NCBI RefSeq assembly: GCF_014489615.1
Contig: NZ_CP060825.1
Span: 6,866,001 to 6,930,000 of the forward strand
DNA from: Streptomyces genisteinicus
Lineage (GTDB): Bacteria; Actinomycetota; Actinomycetes; Streptomycetales; Streptomycetaceae
Reading direction: 5' to 3'
DNA length: 64,000 nucleotides
The notes beneath the pieces were generated by a model. That model saw nothing but the letters and a program-made list of their open reading frames with translations, was not told the origin of the DNA and did not search any database. Below, one piece after another: positions 53,637 to 62,014 of the stretch (position 1 is its first letter; every line of letters begins with the position of its first letter). The position numbers were made by a program, and so were the translations under genes.

Positions 53637-54743
53637 ATGATCACCTTCATCCCCCTGACCGGATTCCTCGGCGCGGGCAAGACCACCACCATGACCGCCG
53701 CCGCCCTCGCGCTCCAGGAGCAGGGCCGCAAGGTCGCCGTCATCACCAACGACCAGGGCGTCGAACTGGTCGACACCAAGTTGGTGCGCAGCAAGCTCGA
53801 CAGCGTCGCCGAGGTCACCGGCGGCTGTTTCTGCTGCAAGTTCGAGGACCTCGTCGAAGCCATCGTCGCGCTGGTCGCCTCCGACAGCGTCGACACCGTG
53901 ATCGCCGAGGCCGTCGGCAGCTGCACGGACCTCCAGGCCACCGTCGTGCGACCGCTGCGCCAGTACTACGGCGACGACATGGTCGTCGCCCCGCTGACCA
54001 CCGTGGTCGACCCCCTGCGGCACCTGGCGTTCGCCCGCGCCGCCGAGCGCGGCGAGCCGGAGTCGGACCTGTCGTACCTCTTCCGTCAGCAGGTCACCGA
54101 GGCCGACGTCATCGCCGTGAACAAGCTGGACACCATCAAGCCGGACCGGGCCGAGGAACTCCTCGCCTCGCTCCGTACGAGCAACCCGAAGGCGACCGTC
54201 GTCGGTTACTCGGCCACCACGGGCGCCCACCTGGACACGCTGCTCGACGCGTGGCAGGCGCCAGCCACGAACGAGGACGTCGTCCTCGACATCGACTACG
54301 ACCGCTACGCGGCCGCCGAGGCCCAGCTCGCCTGGATGAATCAGGAACTCGACCTCACCGCCGTCGGGGAGGGCTTCGACGCGACCGCGTGGGCCCGCAC
54401 AGTTCTTCAGGAGCTGTCCGTCTGGGCCGCGGAACACGACGCCGTGATCGGCCACGCCAAGATCACCGTGGAGACCGCCGAGGGCGACTTCGCCAAGCTC
54501 AGCCTCACCGAGTCCGGCGCGCAGCCCACGCTCGACCGCGCCGCCGACGCACACGCGCCGGCCGGGCGGGCCGTCGTCAACGCCCGGGTCGCCTGCGAGC
54601 CTGACGCCTTGGACGCGGCCGTCACCGAGGCCGTCAAGGCCGCCGACCTGGCGACCGCCGTCACCTCCTCGGCCACCACCCCGGTGTCGTTCAAGCCCTC
54701 CTACCCGCGCCCCGTGCACCGTCTCGCCCCCGCCGGCGCCTGA
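53637..54743 (+). CDS. CobW/G3E-family metal-handling GTPase
   Basis: 368 residues. Walker A GFLGAGKTTT (9-18), ITNDQGVELVDTK, the CxCC motif CFCC at 64-67 (metal-binding in this family), and the guanine motif NKLD near 162. A C-terminal CobW domain follows. G3E GTPases deliver metals to enzymes, for example cobalt, zinc or iron-type nitrile hydratase. In this operon it may help load a metal or cofactor on ArsL or the FemAB-like enzyme, or shuttle As(III) through its thiols. It is not part of known arsQML clusters, so its role is open. Confidence 0.8.
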   Translation: MITFIPLTGFLGAGKTTTMTAAALALQEQGRKVAVITNDQGVELVDTKLVRSKLDSVAEVTGGCFCCKFEDLVEAIVALVASDSVDTVIAEAVGSCTDLQATVVRPLRQYYGDDMVVAPLTTVVDPLRHLAFARAAERGEPESDLSYLFRQQVTEADVIAVNKLDTIKPDRAEELLASLRTSNPKATVVGYSATTGAHLDTLLDAWQAPATNEDVVLDIDYDRYAAAEAQLAWMNQELDLTAVGEGFDATAWARTVLQELSVWAAEHDAVIGHAKITVETAEGDFAKLSLTESGAQPTLDRAADAHAPAGRAVVNARVACEPDALDAAVTEAVKAADLATAVTSSATTPVSFKPSYPRPVHRLAPAGA

Positions 54744-54762
54744 CCGAGAAGGACCACCCGTC

Positions 54763-55551
54763 ATGAGCGACACCACCACTGCCGGCAGCCTGCAGGAAGA
54801 GGTCCGGGAGTACTACCGGGCCAAGGCCGCCGAAGCCGAGACAAGCGGAGCCTGCTGCTCGCCGGACCCGCAGACCTTCGGCCCTGCCGCATACGACGAG
54901 ATCGGCCCGGGCACCGCCCCGGATGCCGCCCTCCTCGCCAGCCTCGGCTGCGGCAACCCGAGCGCCGTCGCCGAACTGCGCGAGGGCGAGACGGTCCTGG
55001 ACCTCGGCTCCGGCGGCGGCCTGGACGTCATCCTCAGCGCCCGGCGCGTCGGACCCGACGGCCGCGTCTTCGGCCTGGACTTCCTGGAGGAGATGCTCGC
55101 TCTCGCCGCCCGCAACGTCGAGGACGCCGAGATCGACAATGTCGTCCTCCTCAAGGGGACGATCGAGTCCATCCCGCTGCCGGCCGACACCGTCGATGTG
55201 ATCATCTCCAACTGCGTGATCAACCTGTCGTTGAACAAGCCCGCCGTCTTCGCCGAGATGGCGCGCGTCCTCACCCCCGGCGGCCGCCTCGGCATCAGCG
55301 ACGTCGTCGCCGAGGATCGGCTCAGCCCCGAGGAGCGAGCCGAACGCGGCGGGCACAGCCAGTGCATCGCCGGCGCTCTCTCGGTCGCCGAGTACAAGGA
55401 ACTCCTCGACGCGGTAGGACTGAAGGACGCGGAGGTCGTCTTCACCCAGGAGGCGGCCGACGGCCTCCATGCCGCGATCATCCGCGCCCGCAAGCCGGTC
55501 GACAGCACCGCCGCCGCGCAGGAGTGCGAGCCCGGCGGCACCTGCTGCTGA
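54763..55551 (+). CDS. arsM: As(III) S-adenosylmethionine methyltransferase
   Basis: 262 residues. SAM motif VLDLGSGGGLDV at 78-89. Cys151 in ISNCVINLS and Cys201 in HSQCIAGALS are the characteristic As(III)-binding pair of ArsM, with Cys63 or the N-terminal Cys31/Cys32 as further ligands. ArsM methylates trivalent arsenic; in the arsinothricin pathway it methylates the ArsL product to give the antibiotic. The protein ends GGTCC, an extra vicinal Cys pair. Last gene of the arsL operon, 19 bp after the GTPase. Confidence 0.93.
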   Translation: MSDTTTAGSLQEEVREYYRAKAAEAETSGACCSPDPQTFGPAAYDEIGPGTAPDAALLASLGCGNPSAVAELREGETVLDLGSGGGLDVILSARRVGPDGRVFGLDFLEEMLALAARNVEDAEIDNVVLLKGTIESIPLPADTVDVIISNCVINLSLNKPAVFAEMARVLTPGGRLGISDVVAEDRLSPEERAERGGHSQCIAGALSVAEYKELLDAVGLKDAEVVFTQEAADGLHAAIIRARKPVDSTAAAQECEPGGTCC

Positions 55552-55563
55552 CCACGTCGTCAC

Positions 55564-55613
55564 GGCCAGGTGTCCGTGGCCGGAGCCGAAGCTCAGGCCG
55601 CGGACACCTGGCC
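55564..55613 (+). terminator. Long hairpin after arsM
   Basis: Perfect 13-base arms GGCCAGGTGTCCG (55564-55576) and CGGACACCTGGCC (55601-55613) with a 24-base loop, 12 bp after the arsM stop. Probably ends the arsL-femAB-cobW-arsM transcript. Confidence 0.7.
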
Positions 55614-55738
55614 ACGTTGTGCACCCGCGTGCTCGCCATATGCCGATTCCGGCGTGAGCAGCAGTCGCCGGCTCTTGATGGCACGGTTGGTCCGCGGCTC
55701 GCGGCGGCAGTTCTCCTCGTGGTCCGCTAAGGATGCCC

Positions 55739-56074
55739 ATGTCCGAAACGTCGCTCGACCGGGACACCGTCGAGGAGTACGCCCGCTGGTTCCGAGCCCT
55801 GGCAGACCCCACGCGCATCCGCATCATGCGGTTTCTGAGCGGTCGCCCGGAGCCCGTGCCGGTGGGGGAGATCGCCGACCATCTTCGCCTCAACCAGTCG
55901 ACGGTCTCGCACCACCTGAAGATCCTCCACGCCGTCCGCTTCCTGACCCGGCGCCGTGCCGGCGCCAGCATCCGGTACGCCGTCAACCCCCACTGCATCA
56001 CCGATTTTCCCAGCGCTGCCGACATCCTCATCGGCGCCCCGCTCGACTCCTGTCGGAAGCCGACATCCAGCTGA
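55739..56074 (+). CDS. ArsR/SmtB-family repressor
   Basis: 111 residues from ATG 55739 with AAGG six bases upstream; ATG 55733 is an alternative. Winged helix: WFRALADPTRIRIMRFLSG, EIADHLRLNQSTVSHHLKIL, RAGASIRYAVNP. It has no ELCVCDL motif. Two Cys in the C-terminal tail (HCITDF and DSCRKP) could form a separate metalloid site. Placed right after arsM, it may control the arsL operon, but three other ArsR genes are candidates too. Confidence 0.87.
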   Translation: MSETSLDRDTVEEYARWFRALADPTRIRIMRFLSGRPEPVPVGEIADHLRLNQSTVSHHLKILHAVRFLTRRRAGASIRYAVNPHCITDFPSAADILIGAPLDSCRKPTSS

Positions 56075-56106
56075 AGTCCTCTCGGCCGCTGCTCTGAGAG
56101 CAGACC

Positions 56107-56133
56107 AGCCGGCAACGAGTCTCGTTGCCGGCT
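56107..56133. terminator. Hairpin after the arsM-linked arsR
   Basis: Thirteen-base perfect arms AGCCGGCAACGAG (56107-56119) and CTCGTTGCCGGCT (56121-56133) around one central base, 33 bp after the arsR stop. A clear terminator candidate that could also stop the minus-strand trxB transcript. Confidence 0.65.
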
Positions 56134-56296
56134 CCTTGTGCTGCCTCGTGGCCGTGGAGTTGATGGGAAGACCGGCCGGAGTACGACTCACCATGCCGAC
56201 CTGGGAGAGGACCAGCTCCTGCCCGTCAGGTCCGCCAACGTGACGAGCAGGAGCCGGTGTTCATGGGGAGGTCCACAGCTGGGCCGCGGTGCGGCC

Positions 56297-57304
56297 TCAG
56301 GCTGCGGCGGCGACGCCGGCCCTGGTCACGCTCCCGTCGGCAAGGGCGGCGAGGTATCGCTCCGCGTCGAGTGCGGCCCGGCAGCCGGAGCCTGCCGCAG
56401 TGATGGCCTGCCGGTACGTGTGGTCGACGACGTCGCCGGCGGCGAAGACGCCAGGCAGGTTCGTGTGAGTGGAGGGCGACACCACCGTGACGTAGCCCTC
56501 GTCGTCGAGGTCGATCTGGCCGGCGAAGAGCTCGGTGCGCGGGTCGTGGCCGATGGCGATGAACAGGCCAGTGGCGTCGACGTCGCGGGTCCTGCCGGTG
56601 AAGATGTCGCGCAGGACGACTCCGGCGAGCATGCCGTTCTCGGACTTGATCTCCGCGATCTCGCTGTCGAAGGCGAAGGAGATTCTGTCGTCCGCGAAGG
56701 CGCGGTTCTGCATGACCTGGGAGGCACGCAGGGTCGAGCGCCTATGGACGACGGTGACGGAACGGGCGAAGCGGGTGAGGAAGGTGGCTTCCTCCATGGC
56801 GGTGTCCCCGCCGCCGACCACGATGATGTCGCGGTCGCGGAAGAAGAAGCCGTCGCAGGTGGCGCACCACGAGACGCCGCGGCCCGAGAGCTCGTCCTCG
56901 TTCGGCAGGCCGAGCTTGCGGTAGCCGGAACCGGTCGCGATGATCACGGTCTTGGCACGGTGGACAGTGCCCTCGCTGTCGGTGACTTCCTTGATGTCGC
57001 CGGTCAGGTCGACGGAGACGATGTCGTCGTCGATCATCTCGGCGCCGAAGCGCTCGGCCTGGGCCCTCATGTTGTCCATGAGGTCAGGGCCTTCGATGCC
57101 GGTGCGGAAGCCGGGGAAGTTCTCGACCTCCGTCGTCGTGGTCAGGGACCCGCCGACGAAGATCGAACTGCCGAAGAGCAGCGGCCTGAGCTGGGCTCGG
57201 GCGGTGTAGAGGGCTGCGGTGTATCCGGCGGGGCCGGAGCCTATGACGATGACCTCACGGACGTCGCCCCCGGTCGCTGTCGTCGGGTCGGCCAAGGGAG
57301 TCAC
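56297..57304 (-). CDS. arsT: Thioredoxin reductase (ArsT-like)
   Basis: 335 residues, GTG overlapping the arsC stop (GTGA). FAD motif VIVIGSGPAGYTAALYTARA, redox-active Cys pair in WCATCDGFF, NADPH-binding VVGGGDTAMEEA and the C-terminal GVFAAGDVVDHTYRQA. In the Streptomyces FR-008 plasmid pHZ227, arsC and arsT form a divergent partner to arsRBO, exactly the arrangement here. It supplies reducing power, probably through a thioredoxin not encoded here, for arsenate reduction. Confidence 0.92.
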   Translation of the reverse strand: MTPLADPTTATGGDVREVIVIGSGPAGYTAALYTARAQLRPLLFGSSIFVGGSLTTTTEVENFPGFRTGIEGPDLMDNMRAQAERFGAEMIDDDIVSVDLTGDIKEVTDSEGTVHRAKTVIIATGSGYRKLGLPNEDELSGRGVSWCATCDGFFFRDRDIIVVGGGDTAMEEATFLTRFARSVTVVHRRSTLRASQVMQNRAFADDRISFAFDSEIAEIKSENGMLAGVVLRDIFTGRTRDVDATGLFIAIGHDPRTELFAGQIDLDDEGYVTVVSPSTHTNLPGVFAAGDVVDHTYRQAITAAGSGCRAALDAERYLAALADGSVTRAGVAAAA

Positions 57305-57720
57305 GCCTCCTGCTTCGCGTCGATCTCGGCGACGAGCCCCTCGATCAGGAGCTTGATCTCGTCACGGATGGGGCGGACTGCCTCGACACCCTGGCCTGCC
57401 GGGTCCTCCAGGACCCAGTCGAGGTACTTCTTGCCGGGGAAGATCGGGCAGGCGTCGCCGCAGCCCATGGTGATGACGTAGTCGGATGCCTGGACGGCCT
57501 CGGTGGTCAGCACCTTCGGCTTCTGGTCGGAGATGTCGACGCCAACCTCGGCCATGGCCTCGACGGCGGCCGGGTTGACCTGGTCGCCCGGGAGTGAACC
57601 GGCGGAGCGGACCTCGACGCGGTCGCCGGCCAGGTGATCGAGGAATCCGGCGGCCATCTGGGAGCGGCCCGCGTTGTGGACGCAGACGAAGAGCACGGAG
57701 GCGAGCGGAGCGGTGGTCAT
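57301..57720 (-). CDS. arsC: Arsenate reductase, low-molecular-weight phosphatase type
   Basis: 139 residues. N-terminal P-loop CX5R as VCVHNAGRSQMA (Cys13 to Arg19), the two further catalytic Cys in MGCGDACPIFPG, and the C-terminal helix of thioredoxin-coupled ArsC enzymes. Reduces arsenate to arsenite, the form exported by Acr3 and also the form ArsL would use. Divergent from arsR at 57792; coupled to the thioredoxin reductase. Confidence 0.94.
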   Translation of the reverse strand: MTTAPLASVLFVCVHNAGRSQMAAGFLDHLAGDRVEVRSAGSLPGDQVNPAAVEAMAEVGVDISDQKPKVLTTEAVQASDYVITMGCGDACPIFPGKKYLDWVLEDPAGQGVEAVRPIRDEIKLLIEGLVAEIDAKQEA

Positions 57721-57780
57721 CGGTACTTCCTTGCCGGCAAGAGGTCAGCCTCGACTGGTGTCAGCGACGAGTGATGTGAG

Positions 57781-57812
57781 AGTATCAGTCCATGATGACG
57801 TCAGTCGATACT
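57781..57812. promoter_or_regulatory. Candidate ArsR operator in the arsC/arsR divergent region
   Basis: Inverted arms AGTATC (57781-57786) and GATACT (57807-57812) flank the start codon of arsR, within and just beyond the 71-bp gap to arsC. Position suits autoregulation of both divergent units. Only six-base arms, so tentative. Confidence 0.35.
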
Positions 57813-58100
57813 GATCTGATTCGGGTTCTGGCCGATCCCCTCAGACTCCAGATCGTGACCCTGCTCGCCCGCGAGACCCTCTGTACCACCCACCTCGTCG
57901 AGGAGACGGGCGCCAGGCAGACCAACCTCTCCAACCATCTGCGCGTGTTGCGTGAGGCCGGTGTGGTGGAGACAGAGCCATGCGGTCGATTCACCTACTA
58001 CCGCCTGAAGCCGGACGTCATCGCCCAGCTCGCCGGCCAGTTCGCCGACCTGGCCGAGTCCGCCCGTACCGCTGCCGCGAACAAGAGGGCCTGTCCGTGA
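57792..58100 (+). CDS. arsR: ArsR arsenic-sensing repressor
   Basis: 102 residues. DNA-binding core LADPLRLQIVTLLARE, LVEETGARQTNLSNHLRVLREAGVVE and CGRFTYYRL. Cys in ETLCTTHL and EPCGR are likely As(III) ligands of the actinobacterial type, which lacks ELCVCDL. Very similar to the arsR at 61298. The last four bases overlap the acr3 start, so repressor and pump are co-expressed. Confidence 0.93.
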   Translation: MMTSVDTDLIRVLADPLRLQIVTLLARETLCTTHLVEETGARQTNLSNHLRVLREAGVVETEPCGRFTYYRLKPDVIAQLAGQFADLAESARTAAANKRACP

Positions 58101-59182
58101 CCCCCACCCATGCGCCCGCTCGGGCGGCGGATTCCTCGGTCGTCGCGAAGTTGTCGACGCTCGACCGTTTCCTCGCCGTCTGGATCCTCGTCGCCATGGG
58201 CCTCGGTCTCGGGCTCGGGCGGCTGATCCCCGGCCTGAATGACGCCCTGGCCAGGGTCGAGATCGGCGGCATCTCGCTGCCCATCGCCGTCGGTTTGCTG
58301 ATCATGATGTACCCGGTGCTCGCCAAGGTCCGGTACGACAGGCTCGACGCCGTCACCGGCGACAAGAAGCTCATGGTCTCGTCGCTCGTCATCAACTGGA
58401 TCCTCGGCCCGGCACTCATGTTCGCCCTCGCCTGGATCTTCCTTCCCGACCTGCCCGAGTACCGCACCGGTCTGATCATCGTCGGCCTGGCGCGCTGCAT
58501 CGCCATGGTGATCATCTGGAATGACCTCGCCTGCGGTGACCGTGAAGCCGCCGCCGTCCTCGTCGCCCTGAACTCGGTCTTCCAGGTCGTCGCCTTCGGC
58601 GTCCTGGGCTGGTTCTACCTCGACCTGCTGCCCGGCTGGCTGGGCCTGGGCGAGGGCGAGACGCTCGACATCTCGATGTGGAAGATCGCCCTGAATGTCG
58701 TCATCTTCCTCGGCGTTCCGCTGGTGGCCGGATTCCTCACCCGTCGGATCGGCGAGAGGAGGATGGGCCGGGAAGCGTACGAGACGACGTTCTTGCCGAA
58801 GATCGGACCGTGGGCGCTCTACGGGTTGCTGTTCACGATCGTCATCCTCTTCGCCCTCCAGGGGAAGACCATCACCTCGCAGCCGCTGGACGTCGCGAGG
58901 ATCGCGCTGCCGCTCCTCGTCTACTTCGCGGTCATGTGGTTCGGCACCTTCGCCCTCGGCAAGGCCATCGGCCTCACCTACGACCGCACTGCGACGCTCG
59001 CTTTCACCGCCGCCGGCAACAACTTCGAACTCGCCATCGCCGTCGCCATCGCCACCTTCGGTGTCACCTCCGGACAGGCGCTCTCAGGAGTCGTCGGCCC
59101 ACTCATCGAGGTGCCCGTCCTGGTCGCGCTCGTGTACGTGTCGCTGGCGTGGCGCAAGAAGTTCGCCCCTGCCCAGCGGTAG
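58097..59182 (+). CDS. acr3: Acr3-type arsenite efflux permease
   Basis: 361 residues from GTG 58097, overlapping the arsR stop. About ten transmembrane helices. The Acr3 signature with its essential Cys is present in GLARCIAMVIIWNDLACGD, and FTAAGNNFELAIAVAIATFG near the C-terminus is the second conserved helix. Exports As(III) using the membrane potential. In the pHZ227-type operon the equivalent gene is called arsB. Whether it also exports an organoarsenical is unknown. Confidence 0.95.
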   Translation: MTPTHAPARAADSSVVAKLSTLDRFLAVWILVAMGLGLGLGRLIPGLNDALARVEIGGISLPIAVGLLIMMYPVLAKVRYDRLDAVTGDKKLMVSSLVINWILGPALMFALAWIFLPDLPEYRTGLIIVGLARCIAMVIIWNDLACGDREAAAVLVALNSVFQVVAFGVLGWFYLDLLPGWLGLGEGETLDISMWKIALNVVIFLGVPLVAGFLTRRIGERRMGREAYETTFLPKIGPWALYGLLFTIVILFALQGKTITSQPLDVARIALPLLVYFAVMWFGTFALGKAIGLTYDRTATLAFTAAGNNFELAIAVAIATFGVTSGQALSGVVGPLIEVPVLVALVYVSLAWRKKFAPAQR

Positions 59183-59256
59183 CGCGGCCACGCCATTCCT
59201 CGGTGCCTCGCCCTCCGACCGGGCGGGGCGCCGTCGTACGAAGGGAAGCCGGAGAG

Positions 59257-60315
59257 ATGAGCAGCTCACTCGACGTCGTCGTGATCGGCGGTGGCCAGGC
59301 GGGACTCGCAGCCGGGTACCACCTGCGCCGTCACGGCAGCCTCGACTTCGCCGTCCTGGACGCTCAGCCGGCGCCGGGTGGGGCCTGGCAGCACATGTGG
59401 GAATCGCTGCACCTCTTCTCGCCGGCCGCCTACTCGTCCCTGCCCGGTCGCCTCATGCCGCCGCAGCAGGGGGAGACGTACCCCGACGCAACACACGTCG
59501 TCGACTACCTGACCGACTACGAGCAGCGATACGAGCTCCCCGTCCACCGGCCCGTTCGCGTCGAGGCGGTCCGCCGCGACGGCGGGCACCTTCGCGTCGA
59601 GACCGACTCCGGCACATGGCGCGCCCGCGCGGTCGTCAGTGCCACCGGAACGTGGTCACGGCCGTTCCTCCCCGCCGTCCCCGGCCGTGACGCGTTCCGG
59701 GGGCGGCAGCTCCACACCGTCGAGTACCGCGCCCCCGGCGAGTTCGCCGGAATGCGCGTGACCGTCGTCGGAGGAGGGAACTCCGGGGCACAGATCGCCG
59801 CCGATCTCGCGTACGACGCCGACCTCACCTGGGTCACGCAGCGTCCCCCGCGGTTCCTTTCCGACGACATCGACGGCCGTGCCCTCTTCGACCACGCCAC
59901 CGCCCGCCGCCGGGCCCTCGACGAAGGCCGCACCGACGGCGGGGGAGTCGCTTCGCTCGGTGACATCGTCGCTGTACCGCCCGTACGTGAAGCCCGCGAT
60001 GCGGGCCTCCTCAAGGCGCAGCCGATGTTCGCACGTGTGACGGGGGCCGGTGTCGAGTGGTCTGACGGTACGCGCGCCGAGTCCGACGTGATCATCTGGT
60101 GCACCGGCTTCCGTCCCGCTCTCGCCCATCTCGCCCCGCTCGGACTCCGCGGTCCACGCGGATACATCCCCACCCGGGGAACAGAGGCTGTCGGAGAGCC
60201 CCGACTTCATCTGCTCGGGTACGGCGACTGGACCGGGCCCGCCTCGGCCACCCTCGTCGGTGTCGGCCGTCCCGCCCGCGAAGCCGCGCGAACGATTGCC
60301 GCACTGCTGCGATGA
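59257..60315 (+). CDS. arsO: Flavin-dependent monooxygenase (ArsO-like)
   Basis: 352 residues. FAD motif VVVIGGGQAGLAAGYHLRR, NADPH motif VTVVGGGNSGAQIAADLA and the C-terminal WCTGFRPALAHL, the layout of single-component flavoprotein monooxygenases. It occupies the arsO position of an arsRBO operon as in pHZ227. Its reaction is not settled; oxidation of trivalent arsenic or an arsenical is plausible and could convert a reactive trivalent product to the stable pentavalent form. Follows acr3 by 74 bp. Confidence 0.8.
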   Translation: MSSSLDVVVIGGGQAGLAAGYHLRRHGSLDFAVLDAQPAPGGAWQHMWESLHLFSPAAYSSLPGRLMPPQQGETYPDATHVVDYLTDYEQRYELPVHRPVRVEAVRRDGGHLRVETDSGTWRARAVVSATGTWSRPFLPAVPGRDAFRGRQLHTVEYRAPGEFAGMRVTVVGGGNSGAQIAADLAYDADLTWVTQRPPRFLSDDIDGRALFDHATARRRALDEGRTDGGGVASLGDIVAVPPVREARDAGLLKAQPMFARVTGAGVEWSDGTRAESDVIIWCTGFRPALAHLAPLGLRGPRGYIPTRGTEAVGEPRLHLLGYGDWTGPASATLVGVGRPAREAARTIAALLR

Positions 60316-60404
60316 GGTGGGGCGCGAGTGTGCGAAGTGTGGACGCCTGGTGATGTCGACCGTCGGACTCGCCATGTGATCTCGTCGGCTCGTATGGTGT
60401 CCGG

Positions 60405-60785
60405 ATGGCAACTCCGCTGGCGGGCATACCGATCGAGGACGTGAGTGAGGAGCACTGTGCGCCCCGCTCTCCCGGGCTGCCGGTCGACCGCGAAGAAGTC
60501 GAGACGCTGACCGTCCAGTTGAAGGCGATGGCCGACCAGACCCGCCTGCAGATCGTCCACCTCATCGATCAGGCGCCGGCCGGGGAGCTCTGCGTCTGTG
60601 ACCTGACCGATTCGCTCGACCTGGCGCAGCCCACGGTGAGCCGTCACCTGAAGATTCTCACCGCGGCTGGCCTGCTGCGCCGCGAACAGCGAGGGACCTG
60701 GGCCTGGTTCTCGATCCGCTGGGATGCTCTTCGCGAGCTCCGAACGCACGCCTTCCCTCGAAGCATCGACGGCTCACCGTTCTGA
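60405..60785 (+). CDS. ArsR repressor with classical ELCVCDL metalloid site
   Basis: 126 residues. Winged helix with ADQTRLQIVHLIDQ, the As(III)-binding GELCVCDLTD and LAQPTVSRHLKILTAAGLL. A TATGGT -10 element seven bases before the ATG suggests a leaderless mRNA. It differs clearly from the two paralogous ArsRs at 57792 and 61298, so this locus has at least three repressor types and probably more than one arsenic set-point. Tail-to-tail with the second arsC, 10 bp apart. Confidence 0.93.
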   Translation: MATPLAGIPIEDVSEEHCAPRSPGLPVDREEVETLTVQLKAMADQTRLQIVHLIDQAPAGELCVCDLTDSLDLAQPTVSRHLKILTAAGLLRREQRGTWAWFSIRWDALRELRTHAFPRSIDGSPF

Positions 60786-60795
60786 CCACCTTCGT

Positions 60796-61209
60796 TCAGC
60801 GCGCCCGCGATGCGTCAATCTCCACGATGAGATGTTCGACGAGGCTCCTGATGGTGTCGCGGATGGGGCGCACTGCCTCCACCCCCTGCCCGGCCGGGTC
60901 GTCGAGCTGCCAATCGAGGTAGCGCTTACCGGGGAAGACCGCACAGGTGTCCCCGCAGCCCATCGTGACGCACACGTCCGCTTCTCCGACTGCCTCCGTG
61001 GTGAGGATCTTGGGGACCTCTGCGGACATGTCGATCCCGACTTCGCGCATCGCTTCGACCGCGGCAGGATTCACTGCCGCGGCCGGGGCGGAGCCCGCCG
61101 AGCGGACCTCGATCCGGTCGCCGGCCAGGTGCCGAAGCCACGCGGCGGCCATCTGAGACCGACCGGCGTTGTGAATGCAGACGAACAGGACAGAGGGCAT
61201 CCGGGACAC
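60796..61209 (-). CDS. arsC: Second arsenate reductase, LMW phosphatase type
   Basis: 137 residues from GTG 61209 with GAGGAG eight bases upstream; ATG 61200 is possible. Same layout as the first ArsC: VCIHNAGRSQMAA P-loop, VTMGCGDTCAVFPG and the DPAGQGVEAVRPIRD segment. Clearly a paralogue of the enzyme at 57301. Duplicated reductase capacity fits a locus that consumes As(III) as a biosynthetic substrate as well as detoxifying. Confidence 0.93.
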   Translation of the reverse strand: MSRMPSVLFVCIHNAGRSQMAAAWLRHLAGDRIEVRSAGSAPAAAVNPAAVEAMREVGIDMSAEVPKILTTEAVGEADVCVTMGCGDTCAVFPGKRYLDWQLDDPAGQGVEAVRPIRDTIRSLVEHLIVEIDASRAR

Positions 61210-61260
61210 CTGTGGCTCCTCAAATGAGTTGCGTGCAAGGGGGGTTCAGAAATCTGATGG

Positions 61261-61297
61261 TTGACACTGCTTGTGCTCGGTGTGTCACGATCGGGCC
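61261..61297 (+). promoter_or_regulatory. Leaderless promoter and operator of the third ars-type repressor
   Basis: -35 TTGACA (61261-61266), 18-base spacer and a -10-like TCACGA (61285-61290) place the transcript start at about the ATG. Inverted arms TGACAC (61262-61267) and GTGTCA (61282-61287) overlap both boxes, a likely autorepression site. Confidence 0.5.
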
Positions 61298-61606
61298 ATG
61301 CTGACGTCGGTGAACGCGGAACTGCTGAGGGCCCTGGCGGACCCCCTGCGGCTTCGCGTCGTGTGCCTGCTCGCCCGCGAGTCGCTGTGTACGACTCACC
61401 TCGTCGAGGAGACAGGTGCGCGGCAGACGAACCTGTCGAACCATCTCAGGGTTCTCCGGGAAGCGGGCGTCGTGGAGACCGAGCCCTGCGGGCGTTTCAC
61501 CTACTACCGGCTGCGTTCCGAGGTGCTGACCGACCTGGCCACCTTCTTCGGTGGTTTGGCCGAACGGGGATGCGACGCCTCTTCACCCCGGCGGCCTTGC
61601 GGTTGA
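61298..61606 (+). CDS. ArsR repressor, paralogue of the one at 57792
   Basis: 102 residues from ATG 61298; an upstream TTG frame would cover the promoter. Matches the 57792 protein along the whole DNA-binding core, including CTTHLVEETGARQTNLSNHL and CGRFTYYRL, with an extra Cys in RVVCLLARE. Divergent from the second arsC, repeating the arsC/arsR arrangement seen at 57.7 kb. Confidence 0.92.
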   Translation: MLTSVNAELLRALADPLRLRVVCLLARESLCTTHLVEETGARQTNLSNHLRVLREAGVVETEPCGRFTYYRLRSEVLTDLATFFGGLAERGCDASSPRRPCG

Positions 61607-62014
61607 GAGCTCGGCCGCTTCACCGTCGGAGCGCCCGCGTCGTCTCGACGTCCGCTCACCCGTGACCTCGCGGGTTGCGGATCGCGATCCGTGCGCGCAG
61701 GCTACCCCCTCCCCGCCGCTCTGACGACCCCGCTGCGGGTTGGATCCAGAGTCATCCGCCGGGTCTGCAGAATCGATAGGTGCCGATCAATTCTGGCCGT
61801 TCGCCTCACGGCCCAGGTGGCGGTGTGGAGCCTCACGACGGGACCCTTCGGCGACGCAAGGCGTGTGGGCGCGCTTTGCCCCTACCGTGCTCATCTGCGT
61901 GAATGTGCGAGCAGGATGCCTTGAACGACTTGCCCAAGCACCCCCAGAGCCGGACGAATCAGTGCAGGCGTGCCGTGTGGCGGTGGTGTCCGACTACGGG
62001 ACGACCTTCGGCCG
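61607..62014. other. Intergenic region, no gene seen
   Basis: About 400 bp between arsR and the second promoter repeat. No frame has both a ribosome site and a recognisable product. Confidence 0.45.
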
